From NCBI RefSeq assembly GCF_900129915.1, contig NZ_FQXH01000012.1, forward strand, positions 1 through 64,000: 64,000 nt of DNA. The letters are read 5' to 3'. Position 1 is the first letter of the stretch; each line of letters begins with the position of its first letter. Shown in pieces: positions 36,775 through 47,063 of this stretch. Below the pieces are notes generated by a model. The model did no database searches and was not told the origin of the DNA. It was given only the letters and a program-made list of their open reading frames with translations. Made by a program: the position numbers and the translations under genes. The DNA is from Tepidibacter thalassicus DSM 15285. GTDB lineage: Bacteria > Bacillota > Clostridia > Peptostreptococcales > Peptostreptococcaceae.

Positions 36775-38451
36775 ATGGCTTTTAAATCAGATATTGAAAT
36801 AGCTCAAGAGGCTAAACTTAAGGATATAAGGGAGATTGCTGCAAAACTTAATCTTACTGAAGATGATCTTGATCTTTATGGAAAGTACAAAGCAAAAGTA
36901 GATTATAATTTATTAAAAAAAGATAATGGGAAAAAAGCTAAATTGATATTAACTACTGCCATAAATCCAACTCCAGCAGGAGAAGGAAAAACAACTACTA
37001 CAATAGGAGTTGCTGATGCTTTATCAAAACTTGGAAAAAATACTATTGTTGCATTGAGAGAACCATCACTTGGACCTGTATTTGGAGTTAAAGGTGGAGC
37101 TGCTGGTGGGGGGTATGCGCAAGTTGTACCAATGGAAGATATAAATCTTCATTTTACAGGAGATATGCATGCAATTGGAGCAGCTAATAATTTACTTGCA
37201 GCTATGATAGATAATCATATTTATCAAGGAAATAAACTTGACATAGATCCAAGAAGAATCACTTGGAGAAGATGTGTTGATATGAATGATAGACAATTGA
37301 GATTTGTAGTAGATGGGCTTGGTGGAAAAACTAATGGAATGCCAAGAGAAGATGGATTTGATATAACTGTTGCATCTGAAATTATGGCAGCATTTTGTCT
37401 TGCAAATGATATTTCTGATTTAAAAGAAAGACTTTCCAGAATAATAATAGGATATAATAGAGCGGGAGAACCTGTTACAGCTGGACAGTTAAATGCACAT
37501 GGAGCCATGGCGGCGCTTTTAAAAGATGCATTAAAACCAAATCTCGTTCAAACATTAGAAGGAACACCAGCATTTGTTCATGGTGGACCATTTGCCAATA
37601 TAGCTCATGGGTGTAATTCAGTTATAGCTACAAAAATGGCTATGCATTTTGCAGATTATGTAATTACAGAAGCTGGATTTGGAGCAGATCTTGGAGCGGA
37701 AAAATTCTTAAATATTAAGTGTAGAATGGCAAAATTAAGACCAGATGCAGTAATAATAGTAGCTACTGTTAGAGCTCTTAAGTACAATGGAGGAGTTAAA
37801 AAAGAAGATTTAAATAATGAAAATTTAGAAGCTCTTGAAAGAGGACTTCCAAATTTATTAAAGCATGTTGAAAACATAACTAAAGTATTTAAATTACCGG
37901 CAGTAGTTGCTATAAATAGATTCCCATTTGATACTGAAGCTGAAATTAACTTAGTTAAAGAAAAATGTAAAGAATTAGGAGTAAATGTTGCACTATCAGA
38001 AGTATGGGCAAAAGGTGGAGAAGGTGGAATTGAAGTTGCTAAAGAAATTCTTAGATTAATAGAAGAAGAGGAAAATAACTTTACATATGCTTATGAAGAT
38101 GATATGTCTATTAAAGATAAAATAAGAGCTATAGCTCAAAAAATATACGGAGCTGATGATGTAGATTTTACACCAGCTGCATCTAAAGAGATAACTAATT
38201 TAGAAAAATTGGGATTTGGAAATATGCCAATTTGTATGGCGAAAACTCAATATTCATTAACTGACGATCAAACTAAACTTGGAAGACCTACAGGATTTAA
38301 TATTACAGTAAGACAAGTAACAGTTTCAGCTGGTGCTGGATTTATAGTAGCTTTAACTGGTGAAATAATGAAAATGCCAGGACTTCCAAAAGTTCCAGCT
38401 GCAGAAAGAATAGATGTTGATGAAAATGGAGTAATATCTGGTTTGTTTTAA
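36775..38451 (+). CDS. fhs: Formate-tetrahydrofolate ligase
   Basis: A 558-residue enzyme that makes 10-formyl-THF from formate, THF and ATP, the first C1-folate step of the methyl branch. The P-loop [13 protein letters not shown] (about 63-75) and the motif [19 protein letters not shown] are diagnostic. The start is two bases after cooC, with GGGGGA overlapping the end of that gene. Length matches the family. Confidence 0.97.
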   Translation: MAFKSDIEIAQEAKLKDIREIAAKLNLTEDDLDLYGKYKAKVDYNLLKKDNGKKAKLILTTAINPTPAGEGKTTTTIGVADALSKLGKNTIVALREPSLGPVFGVKGGAAGGGYAQVVPMEDINLHFTGDMHAIGAANNLLAAMIDNHIYQGNKLDIDPRRITWRRCVDMNDRQLRFVVDGLGGKTNGMPREDGFDITVASEIMAAFCLANDISDLKERLSRIIIGYNRAGEPVTAGQLNAHGAMAALLKDALKPNLVQTLEGTPAFVHGGPFANIAHGCNSVIATKMAMHFADYVITEAGFGADLGAEKFLNIKCRMAKLRPDAVIIVATVRALKYNGGVKKEDLNNENLEALERGLPNLLKHVENITKVFKLPAVVAINRFPFDTEAEINLVKEKCKELGVNVALSEVWAKGGEGGIEVAKEILRLIEEEENNFTYAYEDDMSIKDKIRAIAQKIYGADDVDFTPAASKEITNLEKLGFGNMPICMAKTQYSLTDDQTKLGRPTGFNITVRQVTVSAGAGFIVALTGEIMKMPGLPKVPAAERIDVDENGVISGLF

Positions 38452-38478
38452 GAAATTTATACAATAGGAGGAAAGAAC

Positions 38479-39111
38479 ATGAAATTAGTAGATAAAAATT
38501 CTGTTGAATTTATTGAAGTTCTTGCCTCTAAAGCAGCTGTCCCGGGTGGTGGTGGGGCAGCAGCTTTAGTAGGAGCTATAGGAACAGCTCTTGGAAGTAT
38601 GGTGTGTAATTTAACTATTGGAAAGAAAAAGTATGCTGAATATGAAGAAAAAGTTAAAGAGATACTTCAAAGAGCTACTGAAATTCAAGATGAGCTTTTA
38701 AAAATGGTTGATGAAGATGCAGAAAATTTTTTACCTCTTTCAAAGGCGTATGGAATGCCTTCAAGTACTGATGAAGAGAAAAAAATAAAAGCTGAAACTA
38801 TGGAAAAAGCTTTAAAAAAAGCGTGTGAAGTACCTGTAAAAATAGTAAGAACATGTTATGATGCTATAAAACTTCACGAAGAATTAGTTGATAAAGGATC
38901 AAAACTTGCTATAAGTGATGTAGGTGTTGGGGTTCAATGTTTAAGAGCTGCACTTATAAGTGGACAATTAAATGTAATTATAAATATAAATTCTATAAAA
39001 GATGAAGAGTATGTAAAAAAAGTAAAAGAAGAAATTGATAGATTAGTTCTTGAGGGAACTAAGTTAGCAGATGAAGTTTATAAAAAAGTAGAAAAAATTC
39101 TTTCTAAATAA
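38479..39111 (+). CDS. fchA: Methenyltetrahydrofolate cyclohydrolase
   Basis: A 210-residue FchA/formiminotransferase-cyclodeaminase-like protein. It contains AAVPGGGGAAALVGAIGTALGSMVCNL near the N-terminus and a helical core. It hydrolyses or forms methenyl-THF next to Fhs. It duplicates the cyclohydrolase activity also found in FolD, the usual arrangement in this operon type. The ribosome binding site is GGAGG, unlike most neighbours. Confidence 0.93.
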   Translation: MKLVDKNSVEFIEVLASKAAVPGGGGAAALVGAIGTALGSMVCNLTIGKKKYAEYEEKVKEILQRATEIQDELLKMVDEDAENFLPLSKAYGMPSSTDEEKKIKAETMEKALKKACEVPVKIVRTCYDAIKLHEELVDKGSKLAISDVGVGVQCLRAALISGQLNVIININSIKDEEYVKKVKEEIDRLVLEGTKLADEVYKKVEKILSK

Positions 39112-39132
39112 ATAAAAAGGGGGCTTTTAAAT

Positions 39133-39993
39133 ATGGCTATGGGGCAAATTATAAAAGGTAAACCGGTTGCAGATAAAATAAAAGAAGAATTAATAAAAGA
39201 AGTAGAAGAATTAAAAGCTAGAGGAATAAATCCAAAACTTACAATAGTTAGAGTGGGAGCAAGAGGAGATGACTTAGCATATGAAAGAGGAGCATTAAAG
39301 AGATGTGATTCTATTGGAATATTAACAGAAGTTAAAGAACTTCCTGAAGATATAACTCAAGAAGAGTACATAAGTGAAATTAAAAAAATAAATGAAGATC
39401 CAGCTACTCATGGTATTTTATGTTTTAGACCACTTCCAAAACAATTAGATGAAGAAGTTATAAAATATGTAATAGCTCCAGAAAAAGATATAGATTGTTT
39501 TAGTCCTGTAAATGCTGCAAAAGTTATGGAAGGAGATAAATCAGGATTTTCTCCATGTACACCTACAGCAGTAGTTGAAATATTAAAACATTATGGGGTT
39601 GACTTGACAGGTAAGAAAGTTGTTGTACTTGGAAGATCTATGGTTGTTGGAAAACCAGCTGCGATGCTTTTATTAAATGAAAATGCGACAGTTACTATAT
39701 GTCATTCAAAAACTAAAGATTTAGATTTAGTTACAAGAGAAGCTGACGTTTTAGTAGCAGCAGTTGGAAGAGCAAAAATGGTAAAAGAGAACTTTATAAA
39801 AGATGGAGCTGTAGTTATAGATGTTGGTATAAATGTAGATGAAAATGGAAATTTATGTGGTGATGTTGACACTGATGTTGTAAAAGATAAAGTATCTATG
39901 ATAACTCCAGTTCCAGGAGGGGTAGGATCTGTTACAACGTCTATTCTAGCTAAACATGTAATAAAAGCTTGTAAAATGCAAAACAACGCATAA
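39133..39993 (+). CDS. folD: Methylenetetrahydrofolate dehydrogenase/cyclohydrolase
   Basis: A 286-residue FolD. KLTIVRVGARGDDLAYERGA and the NAD(P) motif VVVLGRSMVVGKPAAMLL are present, as are the C-terminal VIDVGINVDENG and MITPVPGGVGSVTTSIL. It carries out the reversible reduction of methenyl-THF to methylene-THF. The usual catalytic-lysine motif (YxxxK) reads YERGALKR here: the Tyr is kept and Lys comes later, as in some clostridial FolD. Ribosome binding site GGGGG (39119-39123). Confidence 0.94.
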   Translation: MAMGQIIKGKPVADKIKEELIKEVEELKARGINPKLTIVRVGARGDDLAYERGALKRCDSIGILTEVKELPEDITQEEYISEIKKINEDPATHGILCFRPLPKQLDEEVIKYVIAPEKDIDCFSPVNAAKVMEGDKSGFSPCTPTAVVEILKHYGVDLTGKKVVVLGRSMVVGKPAAMLLLNENATVTICHSKTKDLDLVTREADVLVAAVGRAKMVKENFIKDGAVVIDVGINVDENGNLCGDVDTDVVKDKVSMITPVPGGVGSVTTSILAKHVIKACKMQNNA

Positions 39994-40012
39994 AACAAGA
40001 GGGGGAATAGAG

Positions 40013-40684
40013 ATGATAATTTCAGAAAAAAAACCTTTAGAGGAAATTTTAGAATACGTAAAAGATGCTAAAAAAATAATTATTACAGGATGTTCATTAT
40101 GTGCAACTACTTGTAAGGTCGGTGGGGAAGAAGAATTAAAAGAGATGAAGAAAATATTGGAAGAGAACGGAAAAGAAGTTTTGGGAGCAAAAGTTTTAGA
40201 TCCATCTTGTAATTTTTTAAAAGTTAAAAAGGATTTAAAAGAATTAAAAGAAGAATTAAAAGAAGTTGATGCTATAATTTCTTTAGCTTGCGGAGATGGA
40301 ACTCAAACTGTTGCTAAAAATGTTAAGGTTCCTGTATATCCGGGAAATAATACAATGTTTATAGGGGAAATTGAAAGAGTTGGACAATTTGCAGAATCTT
40401 GTAAAGCTTGTGGAGAATGTGAACTTGGATGGACTGGGGGGATCTGTCCAGTTACTATGTGTGCAAAAAGTCTTTTAAATGGTCCTTGTGGAGGAGCTAA
40501 AGATGGAAAATGTGAAGTGAATCCAGAAAATGATTGTGCTTGGATTATGATATATGAGAGATTGAAAGAATTAGGTCAACTTGATAATTTAACAGCTATA
40601 AGACCGGTTAAAGATTATAAAAAAGCTGTAAATCCAAGATATATAAATTTAAAGAAAAAACAAGAAGAGTTAGCAAAAGCTTAG
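40013..40684 (+). CDS. metV: MetV-type zinc-binding partner of methylenetetrahydrofolate reductase
   Basis: A 223-residue protein of the MetV/MTHFR C-terminal domain-like family, found with MetF in acetogens. Cysteine clusters are GCSLCATTCKVGG near residue 26 and CKACGECELGWTGGICPVTMC near residue 130-150. It forms a complex with MetF, transferring electrons or holding the enzyme in its active form. It lies directly before metF. GGGGG at 40001-40005. Confidence 0.92.
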   Translation: MIISEKKPLEEILEYVKDAKKIIITGCSLCATTCKVGGEEELKEMKKILEENGKEVLGAKVLDPSCNFLKVKKDLKELKEELKEVDAIISLACGDGTQTVAKNVKVPVYPGNNTMFIGEIERVGQFAESCKACGECELGWTGGICPVTMCAKSLLNGPCGGAKDGKCEVNPENDCAWIMIYERLKELGQLDNLTAIRPVKDYKKAVNPRYINLKKKQEELAKA

Positions 40685-40708
40685 AAGGTTAAAAGGGGGA
40701 TTTAAAAA

Positions 40709-41584
40709 ATGAGCTTATTAAGAAAAGCTTTAGAAAACGGAGAATTTGCTGTTACAGCTGAAATGGCTCCTCCTAAGGGGATTGATTTTAATCATTTGGT
40801 AGAATGTGCAAAAGCTATAAAAGGAAGAGTTCATGGGGTTAATGTTACAGACTTTCAATCTGCAGTTATGAGAACTACTTCACTTGCTACTTGTAAAATT
40901 TTAAAAGATGAAGGGCTCGAGCCTGTTCTTCAAATGACGGGAAGAGATAGAAATAGAATAGCAATACAGGGAGAACTTTTGTCAGCTGGATTGTTTGGAA
41001 TAAAAAATATGTTAGCTCTTACTGGTGATCATACAGTAGTAGGAGATCATCCAGGAGCAAAGCCAGTTTATGATTTGGATTCAGTAGGAATACTTGATGT
41101 AGCAACTACTTTGATGAATGGAAAAGATATGGTTGGGAATGAACTTAAAGGAAAACCAGAATTTTTCTTGGGAGCTTGTGTAACTCCACGATATACTCCT
41201 TTAGAAATTCAAATATTAAAAATGGAAAAAAAAATAAAAGCAGGAGCTAAATTTTTTCAAACACAAGCTGTATATGATTTAGATACTATGAGAGAATTTA
41301 GAGAAAAAACTAAGCATTTAAATTGTAAAGTGTTAGCTGGTATTATACCTTTAAAATCAGTAGGAATGGCTAGATTTATGAATAATAATGTTCCTGGAAT
41401 ATATGTTCCAGATGATGTAATACAAAGAATTAAGGGTGCTGAAAATAAAGTTCAAGAGGGAATAAAAATAGCTGGAGAATTTATACAACAGTTAAGAGAA
41501 GAAAATTTATGTGATGGAGTACATATAATGGCTATCGGTGCAGAAGAGAATGTACCAGCGATATTAGATGTAGCTGGATTGTAA
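40709..41584 (+). CDS. metF: Methylenetetrahydrofolate reductase
   Basis: A 291-residue TIM-barrel flavoprotein that reduces methylene-THF to methyl-THF. Recognisable segments are AVTAEMAPPKGID, LALTGDHTVVGDHPGAKPV, FFLGACVTPRY, KAGAKFFQTQAVYDLDTMRE and LAGIIPLKS. No RnfC2-type partner is seen, so it is the two-subunit MetVF form. Ribosome binding site GGGGG (40695-40699). Confidence 0.95.
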   Translation: MSLLRKALENGEFAVTAEMAPPKGIDFNHLVECAKAIKGRVHGVNVTDFQSAVMRTTSLATCKILKDEGLEPVLQMTGRDRNRIAIQGELLSAGLFGIKNMLALTGDHTVVGDHPGAKPVYDLDSVGILDVATTLMNGKDMVGNELKGKPEFFLGACVTPRYTPLEIQILKMEKKIKAGAKFFQTQAVYDLDTMREFREKTKHLNCKVLAGIIPLKSVGMARFMNNNVPGIYVPDDVIQRIKGAENKVQEGIKIAGEFIQQLREENLCDGVHIMAIGAEENVPAILDVAGL

Positions 41585-41626
41585 AAACGTTTTTGCAAAA
41601 ATATTAAATTTTTGGGGGATTGAGAT

Positions 41627-43021
41627 ATGAAAATAGCAGTAATAGGAGGAGGCCCAGGAGGTTACGTAGCGGCTATAAAAGCAGCAATGATGGGTGCTGA
41701 TGTTACTTTGATAGAAAAAAATAAAGTGGGCGGAACTTGTTTGAATGTTGGTTGTATACCAACTAAAGCATTACTGGCTTGTTCAGAATTGCTTATGGGA
41801 ATAAAAGAAGCTAAAAATTACGGTATAAATATAGATGGGGAAGTAAAAGCTGATTTTGCAGCTATTATGGATAGAAAAGATAAAATTGTAAATCAACTTA
41901 TAAAAGGAATAGAATTTTTGTTTGATAAAAAAGGTGTAAAACTTGTAAATGGATTGGGAAGGCTTTTGGATAAAAATAAAATAGAAGTTTTTAAGGAAGA
42001 TGGATCTAAAGAAATAATTGAAGCTGATAAAATAATATTAGCTACAGGGTCGGTTCCGATAGTTCCTCCGATATTTCCTTATGATGGAGAAAAGGTTATA
42101 ACTAGTGATGAAGCTTTAAATTTGTGTGAAATTCCAAAATCAATGATAATAGTTGGTGGTGGAGTAATTGGTTGTGAATTTGGTCAATTTTTTAGAACTT
42201 TAGGAACTGAAGTTACAATTGTAGAAATGGCAGATCAAGTTCTTCCTTTTGAAGATAAAGATGTTGCAAAACAGTTGCAAAGAGCATTCAAAAAGGATAA
42301 AATTAAATTATTAACAAGAAATAAAATACAAAGTTGTGAAATAAAGGAAGGGAAGGTTGTTGCAAATCTTGAAAGTGGAAAATCAGTGGAAGCTGATATA
42401 ATGCTTGTTTCAGTTGGAAGAAAACCTTACCTTGAAAATTTAGGAATAGAAAAATTAGGAATTAAATTAGAAAGAGGAAAAATAGTAGTAAATGAAAAAA
42501 TGGAAACTAATATTGAAGGAATATATGCAATAGGTGATATTGTTGATAGTCCATTTCTTGCACATGTAGCTTCTAAAGAAGGTATGATTGCAGTGGAAAA
42601 TGCACTTGGAAAAGATAAAAATATAAATTATACAGCTATTCCGAGATGTGTATATACAGAGCCTGAAGTTGCATGTGTTGGATTAACTGAAAAACAAGCT
42701 CAGGAAAAAGGAATTGAATATAAAGTAGGACAATTTGAATTTAGAGGACTTGGAAAAGCACAAGCTATAGGGAAATTTCAAGGATTTATAAAAGTACTTG
42801 CTGATAAAGAGGGTAAAGTGATAGGAGCATCTATTGTAGGACCTCATGCAACTGATTTACTTAGCGAATTAACGCTTGCTGTTCACTTAGGACTTACAGT
42901 AGAACAAGTTGGAGATGTTATTCATCCACATCCTACATTATCAGAAGGATTAATGGAAGCACTTCATGATGTAGATGATAAATGTATTCACTCAATTGGG
43001 AAAGTTAAAGCTAAAGCTTAA
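41627..43021 (+). CDS. lpdA: Dihydrolipoyl dehydrogenase
   Basis: A 464-residue FAD disulfide reductase. FAD loop IGGGPGGYVAA, redox-active CxxxxC in GGTCLNVGCIPTKALL, NAD loop IVGGGVIGCEFGQ and catalytic His-Glu pair near HPHPTLSE are all present. It reoxidises dihydrolipoamide, here probably on GcvH encoded downstream. Its place in the Wood-Ljungdahl operon links the pathway to glycine cleavage or synthesis. No lipoyl domain is fused. GGGGG at 41614-41618. Confidence 0.95.
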   Translation: MKIAVIGGGPGGYVAAIKAAMMGADVTLIEKNKVGGTCLNVGCIPTKALLACSELLMGIKEAKNYGINIDGEVKADFAAIMDRKDKIVNQLIKGIEFLFDKKGVKLVNGLGRLLDKNKIEVFKEDGSKEIIEADKIILATGSVPIVPPIFPYDGEKVITSDEALNLCEIPKSMIIVGGGVIGCEFGQFFRTLGTEVTIVEMADQVLPFEDKDVAKQLQRAFKKDKIKLLTRNKIQSCEIKEGKVVANLESGKSVEADIMLVSVGRKPYLENLGIEKLGIKLERGKIVVNEKMETNIEGIYAIGDIVDSPFLAHVASKEGMIAVENALGKDKNINYTAIPRCVYTEPEVACVGLTEKQAQEKGIEYKVGQFEFRGLGKAQAIGKFQGFIKVLADKEGKVIGASIVGPHATDLLSELTLAVHLGLTVEQVGDVIHPHPTLSEGLMEALHDVDDKCIHSIGKVKAKA

Positions 43022-43075
43022 AAGGATAGAGCTTGAATTAAAAGCTCTGTCCAAGATATGATAGGGGGTAACATT

Positions 43076-43843
43076 ATGGGATATACAATAGCTGTAGCAG
43101 GAAAAGGTGGAACAGGAAAGACTAGCTTGACAGGGCTTTTAATTGATAATTTAGTAAAAAGGGGAGAAAGTCCAATACTCGTTGTTGATGCGGACGCAAA
43201 TGCCAATATAAATGAAGTATTAGGCGTAGAAGTAGAAACGACTATTGGAGAAATAAGAGAAGAAGTGAATCGAAGGGAAGTATCTGGTAATGGATTTCCT
43301 GGAGGAATGACTAAGGCACAATATTTAAAATATAGGTTAAATACAGCTATAACTGAGGGAGATGGATATGATCTTTTAGTTATGGGTAGAGCTGAAGGTC
43401 AAGGTTGTTATTGTTATGTAAATGGTGTATTGAGAGAACAAACGGATTCACTTTCAGACAGTTATAAATATTTGATTATAGATAATGAAGCGGGTATGGA
43501 ACATTTGAGTAGAAGAACAACAAAACATATAGATACATTGTTTTTAGTTAGTGATTGTTCAAGAAGAAGCATTCAAGCTGTGGGAAGGATAAAAGATTTA
43601 GTAAAAGAATTGAATTTAAAGGTAAGCAATATGTATTTAATAGTAAATAAGGCTCCGCAAGGAAAGTTAAATGAAGGGATAAAAGAAGAAATTAGAATTC
43701 AAGGACTTAATTTAATAGGGGTAGTTCCTATGGATGAAATGATATATGAATATGATTCTAATGGAATACCATTAGTTGAATTACCTGAAGATAGTAAAGC
43801 TAAATTAGCTATTAAAGAAATATTATCTAAAATAGAATTTTAA
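43076..43843 (+). CDS. Second CooC/AcsF-family nickel ATPase
   Basis: A 255-residue MinD-type ATPase with GKGGTGKTSLTG (about residue 9). The segment GQGCYCYV holds the CxC motif of the family. It is probably a maturation factor for the other nickel site, ACS (AcsF-type) if cooC at 35999 serves CODH, or the reverse. I used ATG 43076, behind AGGGGGT (43063-43069). A hairpin at 43027-43048 (AGAGCTT...AAGCTCT) sits between lpdA and this gene and lacks a U tract. Confidence 0.9.
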   Translation: MGYTIAVAGKGGTGKTSLTGLLIDNLVKRGESPILVVDADANANINEVLGVEVETTIGEIREEVNRREVSGNGFPGGMTKAQYLKYRLNTAITEGDGYDLLVMGRAEGQGCYCYVNGVLREQTDSLSDSYKYLIIDNEAGMEHLSRRTTKHIDTLFLVSDCSRRSIQAVGRIKDLVKELNLKVSNMYLIVNKAPQGKLNEGIKEEIRIQGLNLIGVVPMDEMIYEYDSNGIPLVELPEDSKAKLAIKEILSKIEF

Positions 43844-43869
43844 AAGTAGTTTTTAAGGGGGCGATTTTA

Positions 43870-44814
43870 ATGGCATTTAAGATGTCTGTTCAAAAGTATG
43901 CAGGAAAAATTTCTGAAGTAGAAATTGGAGCAGGGGAAAAAGCTATAAAATTAGGTGGAGAAAATGTAATGCCATTTTATAGTTTTGATGGAGAAACTGG
44001 AAATACTCAAAAAATAGGAATAGAGATATTAGATGTTTATCCAGAAAATTGGGTAGAGCCGTTAAAAAATTTGTATAAAGATGTTGCAAGTAATCCAGTA
44101 GATTGGGCTAAGTTTGTAGAAGAAAAATTTTCTCCAGATTTTATATGTTTAAAATTTGAAGGTGCAGATCCAAATGGGTTTGATAAATCTCCAGAAGAGT
44201 GCAGTGAAATAGCAAAATCTGTAGTTGAGGCTATTAGTATACCTCTTGTTATTGCAGGATGTAACAATCATGAAAAAGACGCTAAGTTATTTGAAAAAGT
44301 TGCAGCAGCAGTAGATGGGTATAATTGTTTGTTTTTAGCTGCGGTTGAAGAAAATTACAAAGCTGTAGGGGCTGCTGCTGGTCTTGCTTATCCACATAAA
44401 GTAGGGGCAGAATCATCTGTTGATATAAACCTTGCTAAACAATTAAATATATTATTAACTCAATTGGGAGTTAAAGGAGAAAATATAGTTATGAATGTTG
44501 GGTGTTCTGCAGTAGGTTATGGTTATGAATATGTTGCTTCGACTATGGATAGAATTAGACTTGCTGCATTTGGTCAAAATGATAAAACTCTTCAAATGCC
44601 TATAATAACACCTGTTTCTTTTGAAACTTGGAATGTTAAAGAGTCTGTAGCATTAGTTGAGGAGGTTCCGGAATGGGGATCTCAAGAAGAAAGAGGTATT
44701 GCTATGGAGGTTTCAACTGCTAGTAGTGCATTAGCAGGAGGGGCAAATGCAGTTATACTTCGTCATCCAAAATCTTTAGAAACAATAAAAAAATTTGTTA
44801 ATGAATTAGCATAA
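43870..44814 (+). CDS. acsD: Corrinoid iron-sulfur protein small subunit
   Basis: A 314-residue AcsD/CdhD-type TIM-barrel subunit. MSVQKYAGKISEVEIG at the N-terminus and segments such as FICLKFEGADPNG and VMNVGCSAVGYGYEYVASTMDR match the family. With AcsC it carries the methyl group on a corrinoid between AcsE and AcsB. GGGGG at 43857-43861. Confidence 0.96.
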   Translation: MAFKMSVQKYAGKISEVEIGAGEKAIKLGGENVMPFYSFDGETGNTQKIGIEILDVYPENWVEPLKNLYKDVASNPVDWAKFVEEKFSPDFICLKFEGADPNGFDKSPEECSEIAKSVVEAISIPLVIAGCNNHEKDAKLFEKVAAAVDGYNCLFLAAVEENYKAVGAAAGLAYPHKVGAESSVDINLAKQLNILLTQLGVKGENIVMNVGCSAVGYGYEYVASTMDRIRLAAFGQNDKTLQMPIITPVSFETWNVKESVALVEEVPEWGSQEERGIAMEVSTASSALAGGANAVILRHPKSLETIKKFVNELA

Positions 44815-44840
44815 TAAATGAGGTTAAGGGGGAAAGAAAA

Positions 44841-46211
44841 ATGGCTTTAAAAGGTTTGGATATATTTAAGTTAACTCCAAAGAAAAATTGTAAAGATTGT
44901 GGTTTTCCAACTTGTATGGCTTTTGCTATGAAAGTTGCAGCAGGTGCTGCAAAAATAGAAAAATGTCCTCATATGAGTGAAGATGCGTTGGCTAAATTAT
45001 CAGAAGCTACTGCACCTCCAATGAAAACTTTAACTATAGGTAAAGGGGATAGTGAATATAAATTAGGAGGAGAAACAGTACTTTTCCGTCATGAAAAAAC
45101 TTTTGTAAATAGAAATAGATTTGCAGTGTTACTTTCTGATTCTATGAGTGATGAAGAAATAAATGCAAAAATTGAAAATATGAAAAAAGTAAATTATGTG
45201 AGAATTGGAGAAGAGATGAAAATTGAAATAGCAGCATTAAAATATGAAGGAAATAAAGAAAATTATATAAATTTAATAAACAAAGTAAAAACAAGTGAGC
45301 TTAAAGTTGTATATATGTTAATTTGCGAAGATAGTGCTGTATTAAAAGATGCTTTAGAATTAGTTAAATCTGAAAATCCTATAGTTTACGGTGCTACTAA
45401 AGAAAACTATAAGGAAATGGTGGAACTTGTTAAAGCTGATAAATTGGCTCTTGGAGTAAAAGCAGGTAATCTTGAAGAATTATATGCTTTAGTTGAAGAT
45501 ATTCATAAATTAGGGTATAAAGAATTAATATTAGATCCTGGCAGTTCTTCACTTAAAGAAGCTTTTACAAATACAGTTCAAATCAGAAGAATTGCTTTAA
45601 AAGAAGGAGATAGAACATTTGGATATCCATCTGTGTTATTTGTAAATGAAATTGCTAAAGATGATAAGTTTATGGAAATAGCTTTAGCATCATTATTTAC
45701 AGTTAAATATGGTTCTATAATAGTATTAAATGATATAGATTATGCAAAAGCTTTACCTTTGTTTGCTTTAAGACAGAATATATATACTGATCCTCAAAGA
45801 CCAATGAGGGTTGAACCTAAAATTTATCCTATAAATAATCCAGATGAAGATTCTCCAGTACTTGTTACTGTTGACTTTGCTTTAACTTATTTTATAATTG
45901 CTGGAGAAATAGAAAGATCTAAAGTTCCAATGTGGTTAGTTATTCCTGATGCTGGAGGTTATTCAGTTCTCACAGCTTGGGCAGCTGGTAAATTTAGTGG
46001 ATCAAGTATTGCAAATTTTATTAAGGAATGTGGAATAGAAGATAAAACTAAATGTAGAAAACTTGTAATTCCTGGAAAGGTTGCGGTTCTTAAGGGGGAT
46101 ATTGAGGATAATTTATCAGGTTGGGAAGTTGTAGTAGGAACAAATGAAGCTATGGAACTTCCTAAATTCCTAAGAGAATTTAATGAGGAATTAAAGACAG
46201 CTAAAGCTTAA
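44841..46211 (+). CDS. acsC: Corrinoid iron-sulfur protein large subunit
   Basis: A 456-residue subunit with the N-terminal 4Fe-4S site: NCKDCGFPTCMAFAMKV followed by a later Cys in KIEKCPHM (about residues 17-42). The middle is a TIM barrel, and the C-terminal B12-binding domain (about 320-456) includes VTVDFALTYFIIAGEIE. The corrinoid cobalt accepts methyl from AcsE and is reactivated by RACo when oxidised. GGGGG at 44828-44832. Confidence 0.96.
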   Translation: MALKGLDIFKLTPKKNCKDCGFPTCMAFAMKVAAGAAKIEKCPHMSEDALAKLSEATAPPMKTLTIGKGDSEYKLGGETVLFRHEKTFVNRNRFAVLLSDSMSDEEINAKIENMKKVNYVRIGEEMKIEIAALKYEGNKENYINLINKVKTSELKVVYMLICEDSAVLKDALELVKSENPIVYGATKENYKEMVELVKADKLALGVKAGNLEELYALVEDIHKLGYKELILDPGSSSLKEAFTNTVQIRRIALKEGDRTFGYPSVLFVNEIAKDDKFMEIALASLFTVKYGSIIVLNDIDYAKALPLFALRQNIYTDPQRPMRVEPKIYPINNPDEDSPVLVTVDFALTYFIIAGEIERSKVPMWLVIPDAGGYSVLTAWAAGKFSGSSIANFIKECGIEDKTKCRKLVIPGKVAVLKGDIEDNLSGWEVVVGTNEAMELPKFLREFNEELKTAKA

Positions 46212-46255
46212 TAATTAAATGATATAAATAAAATTTATGAATGGGGGTATCATTA

Positions 46256-47041
46256 ATGGAGAGATTTATGATAATAGGAGAAAGAATTCACTGTATTTCA
46301 CCAACTATAAGAAAGGCATTAGAAGAGAGAAATCCTGAGCCTATTTTAAAGAGAGCTAAAGAGCAAATTGATGCAGGTGCTCATTATATAGATTTCAATA
46401 TAGGACCAGCAGAAAGAGATGGAGAAGAATTAATGACTTGGGGGGTAAAACTTCTTCAAGAGCATTTTGATAATGTACCTATAGCTCTTGATACAGCAAA
46501 TAAAAAAGCTATAGAAGCAGGTCTTAAAGTCTACAATAGGGAAAAAGGAAAGCCAATTATAAATTCTGCTGATGCAGGACCTAGATTTGATCTTTTAGAT
46601 TTAGCAGCAGAATATGATGCAATAGCGATAGGGCTTTGTGCTAAAGAAGGTATTCCGAGAGATAATGATGAACGTATGGCATATTGTACACAGATATTAG
46701 AGAGAGCTATGGAGCTTGGAATGGATCCAGAGGATATATTATTTGATCCACTTTGTCTTGTAATAAAAGGAATGCAAGAAAAGCAAATGGAAGTTTTAGA
46801 AGCGATACGAATGATGACTGAAATGGGACTTAAGACTACAGGAGGACTTTCTAATGTATCAAATGGTGCCCCAAAACATATAAGACCAATATTAGATTCA
46901 GCTTTTGTAGCCATGGCAATGGCTAATGGATTTAGTTCAGCAATAATTAATCCATGTGATGAACAACTTATGAATACAATAAAATCTTGTGATGTTATAA
47001 GAGGAAATATACTATACGCTGATTCTTATTTAGAATTGTAG
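46256..47041 (+). CDS. acsE: Methyltetrahydrofolate:corrinoid protein methyltransferase
   Basis: A 261-residue AcsE-type TIM barrel (MIIGERIHCISPTIRKALEE) with HYIDFNIGPAERDGE and TGGLSNVSNGAP. It transfers the methyl group from methyl-THF to the corrinoid protein. I use ATG 46256 because GGGGG at 46243-46247 lies upstream of it; an ATG at 46241 overlaps that site. Confidence 0.95.
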   Translation: MERFMIIGERIHCISPTIRKALEERNPEPILKRAKEQIDAGAHYIDFNIGPAERDGEELMTWGVKLLQEHFDNVPIALDTANKKAIEAGLKVYNREKGKPIINSADAGPRFDLLDLAAEYDAIAIGLCAKEGIPRDNDERMAYCTQILERAMELGMDPEDILFDPLCLVIKGMQEKQMEVLEAIRMMTEMGLKTTGGLSNVSNGAPKHIRPILDSAFVAMAMANGFSSAIINPCDEQLMNTIKSCDVIRGNILYADSYLEL

Positions 47042-47063
47042 AATTAATTAGGGGGGAATTGAG

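Noticed and set aside
40013..40684. metV read as a fused or truncated metF fragment
   Set aside because: A separate zinc-binding MetV beside MetF is the usual acetogen arrangement, and both have complete ends.
43027..43048. Hairpin between lpdA and the second cooC
   Set aside because: No U tract and the operon clearly continues; could be an RNA processing site, but there is no support.
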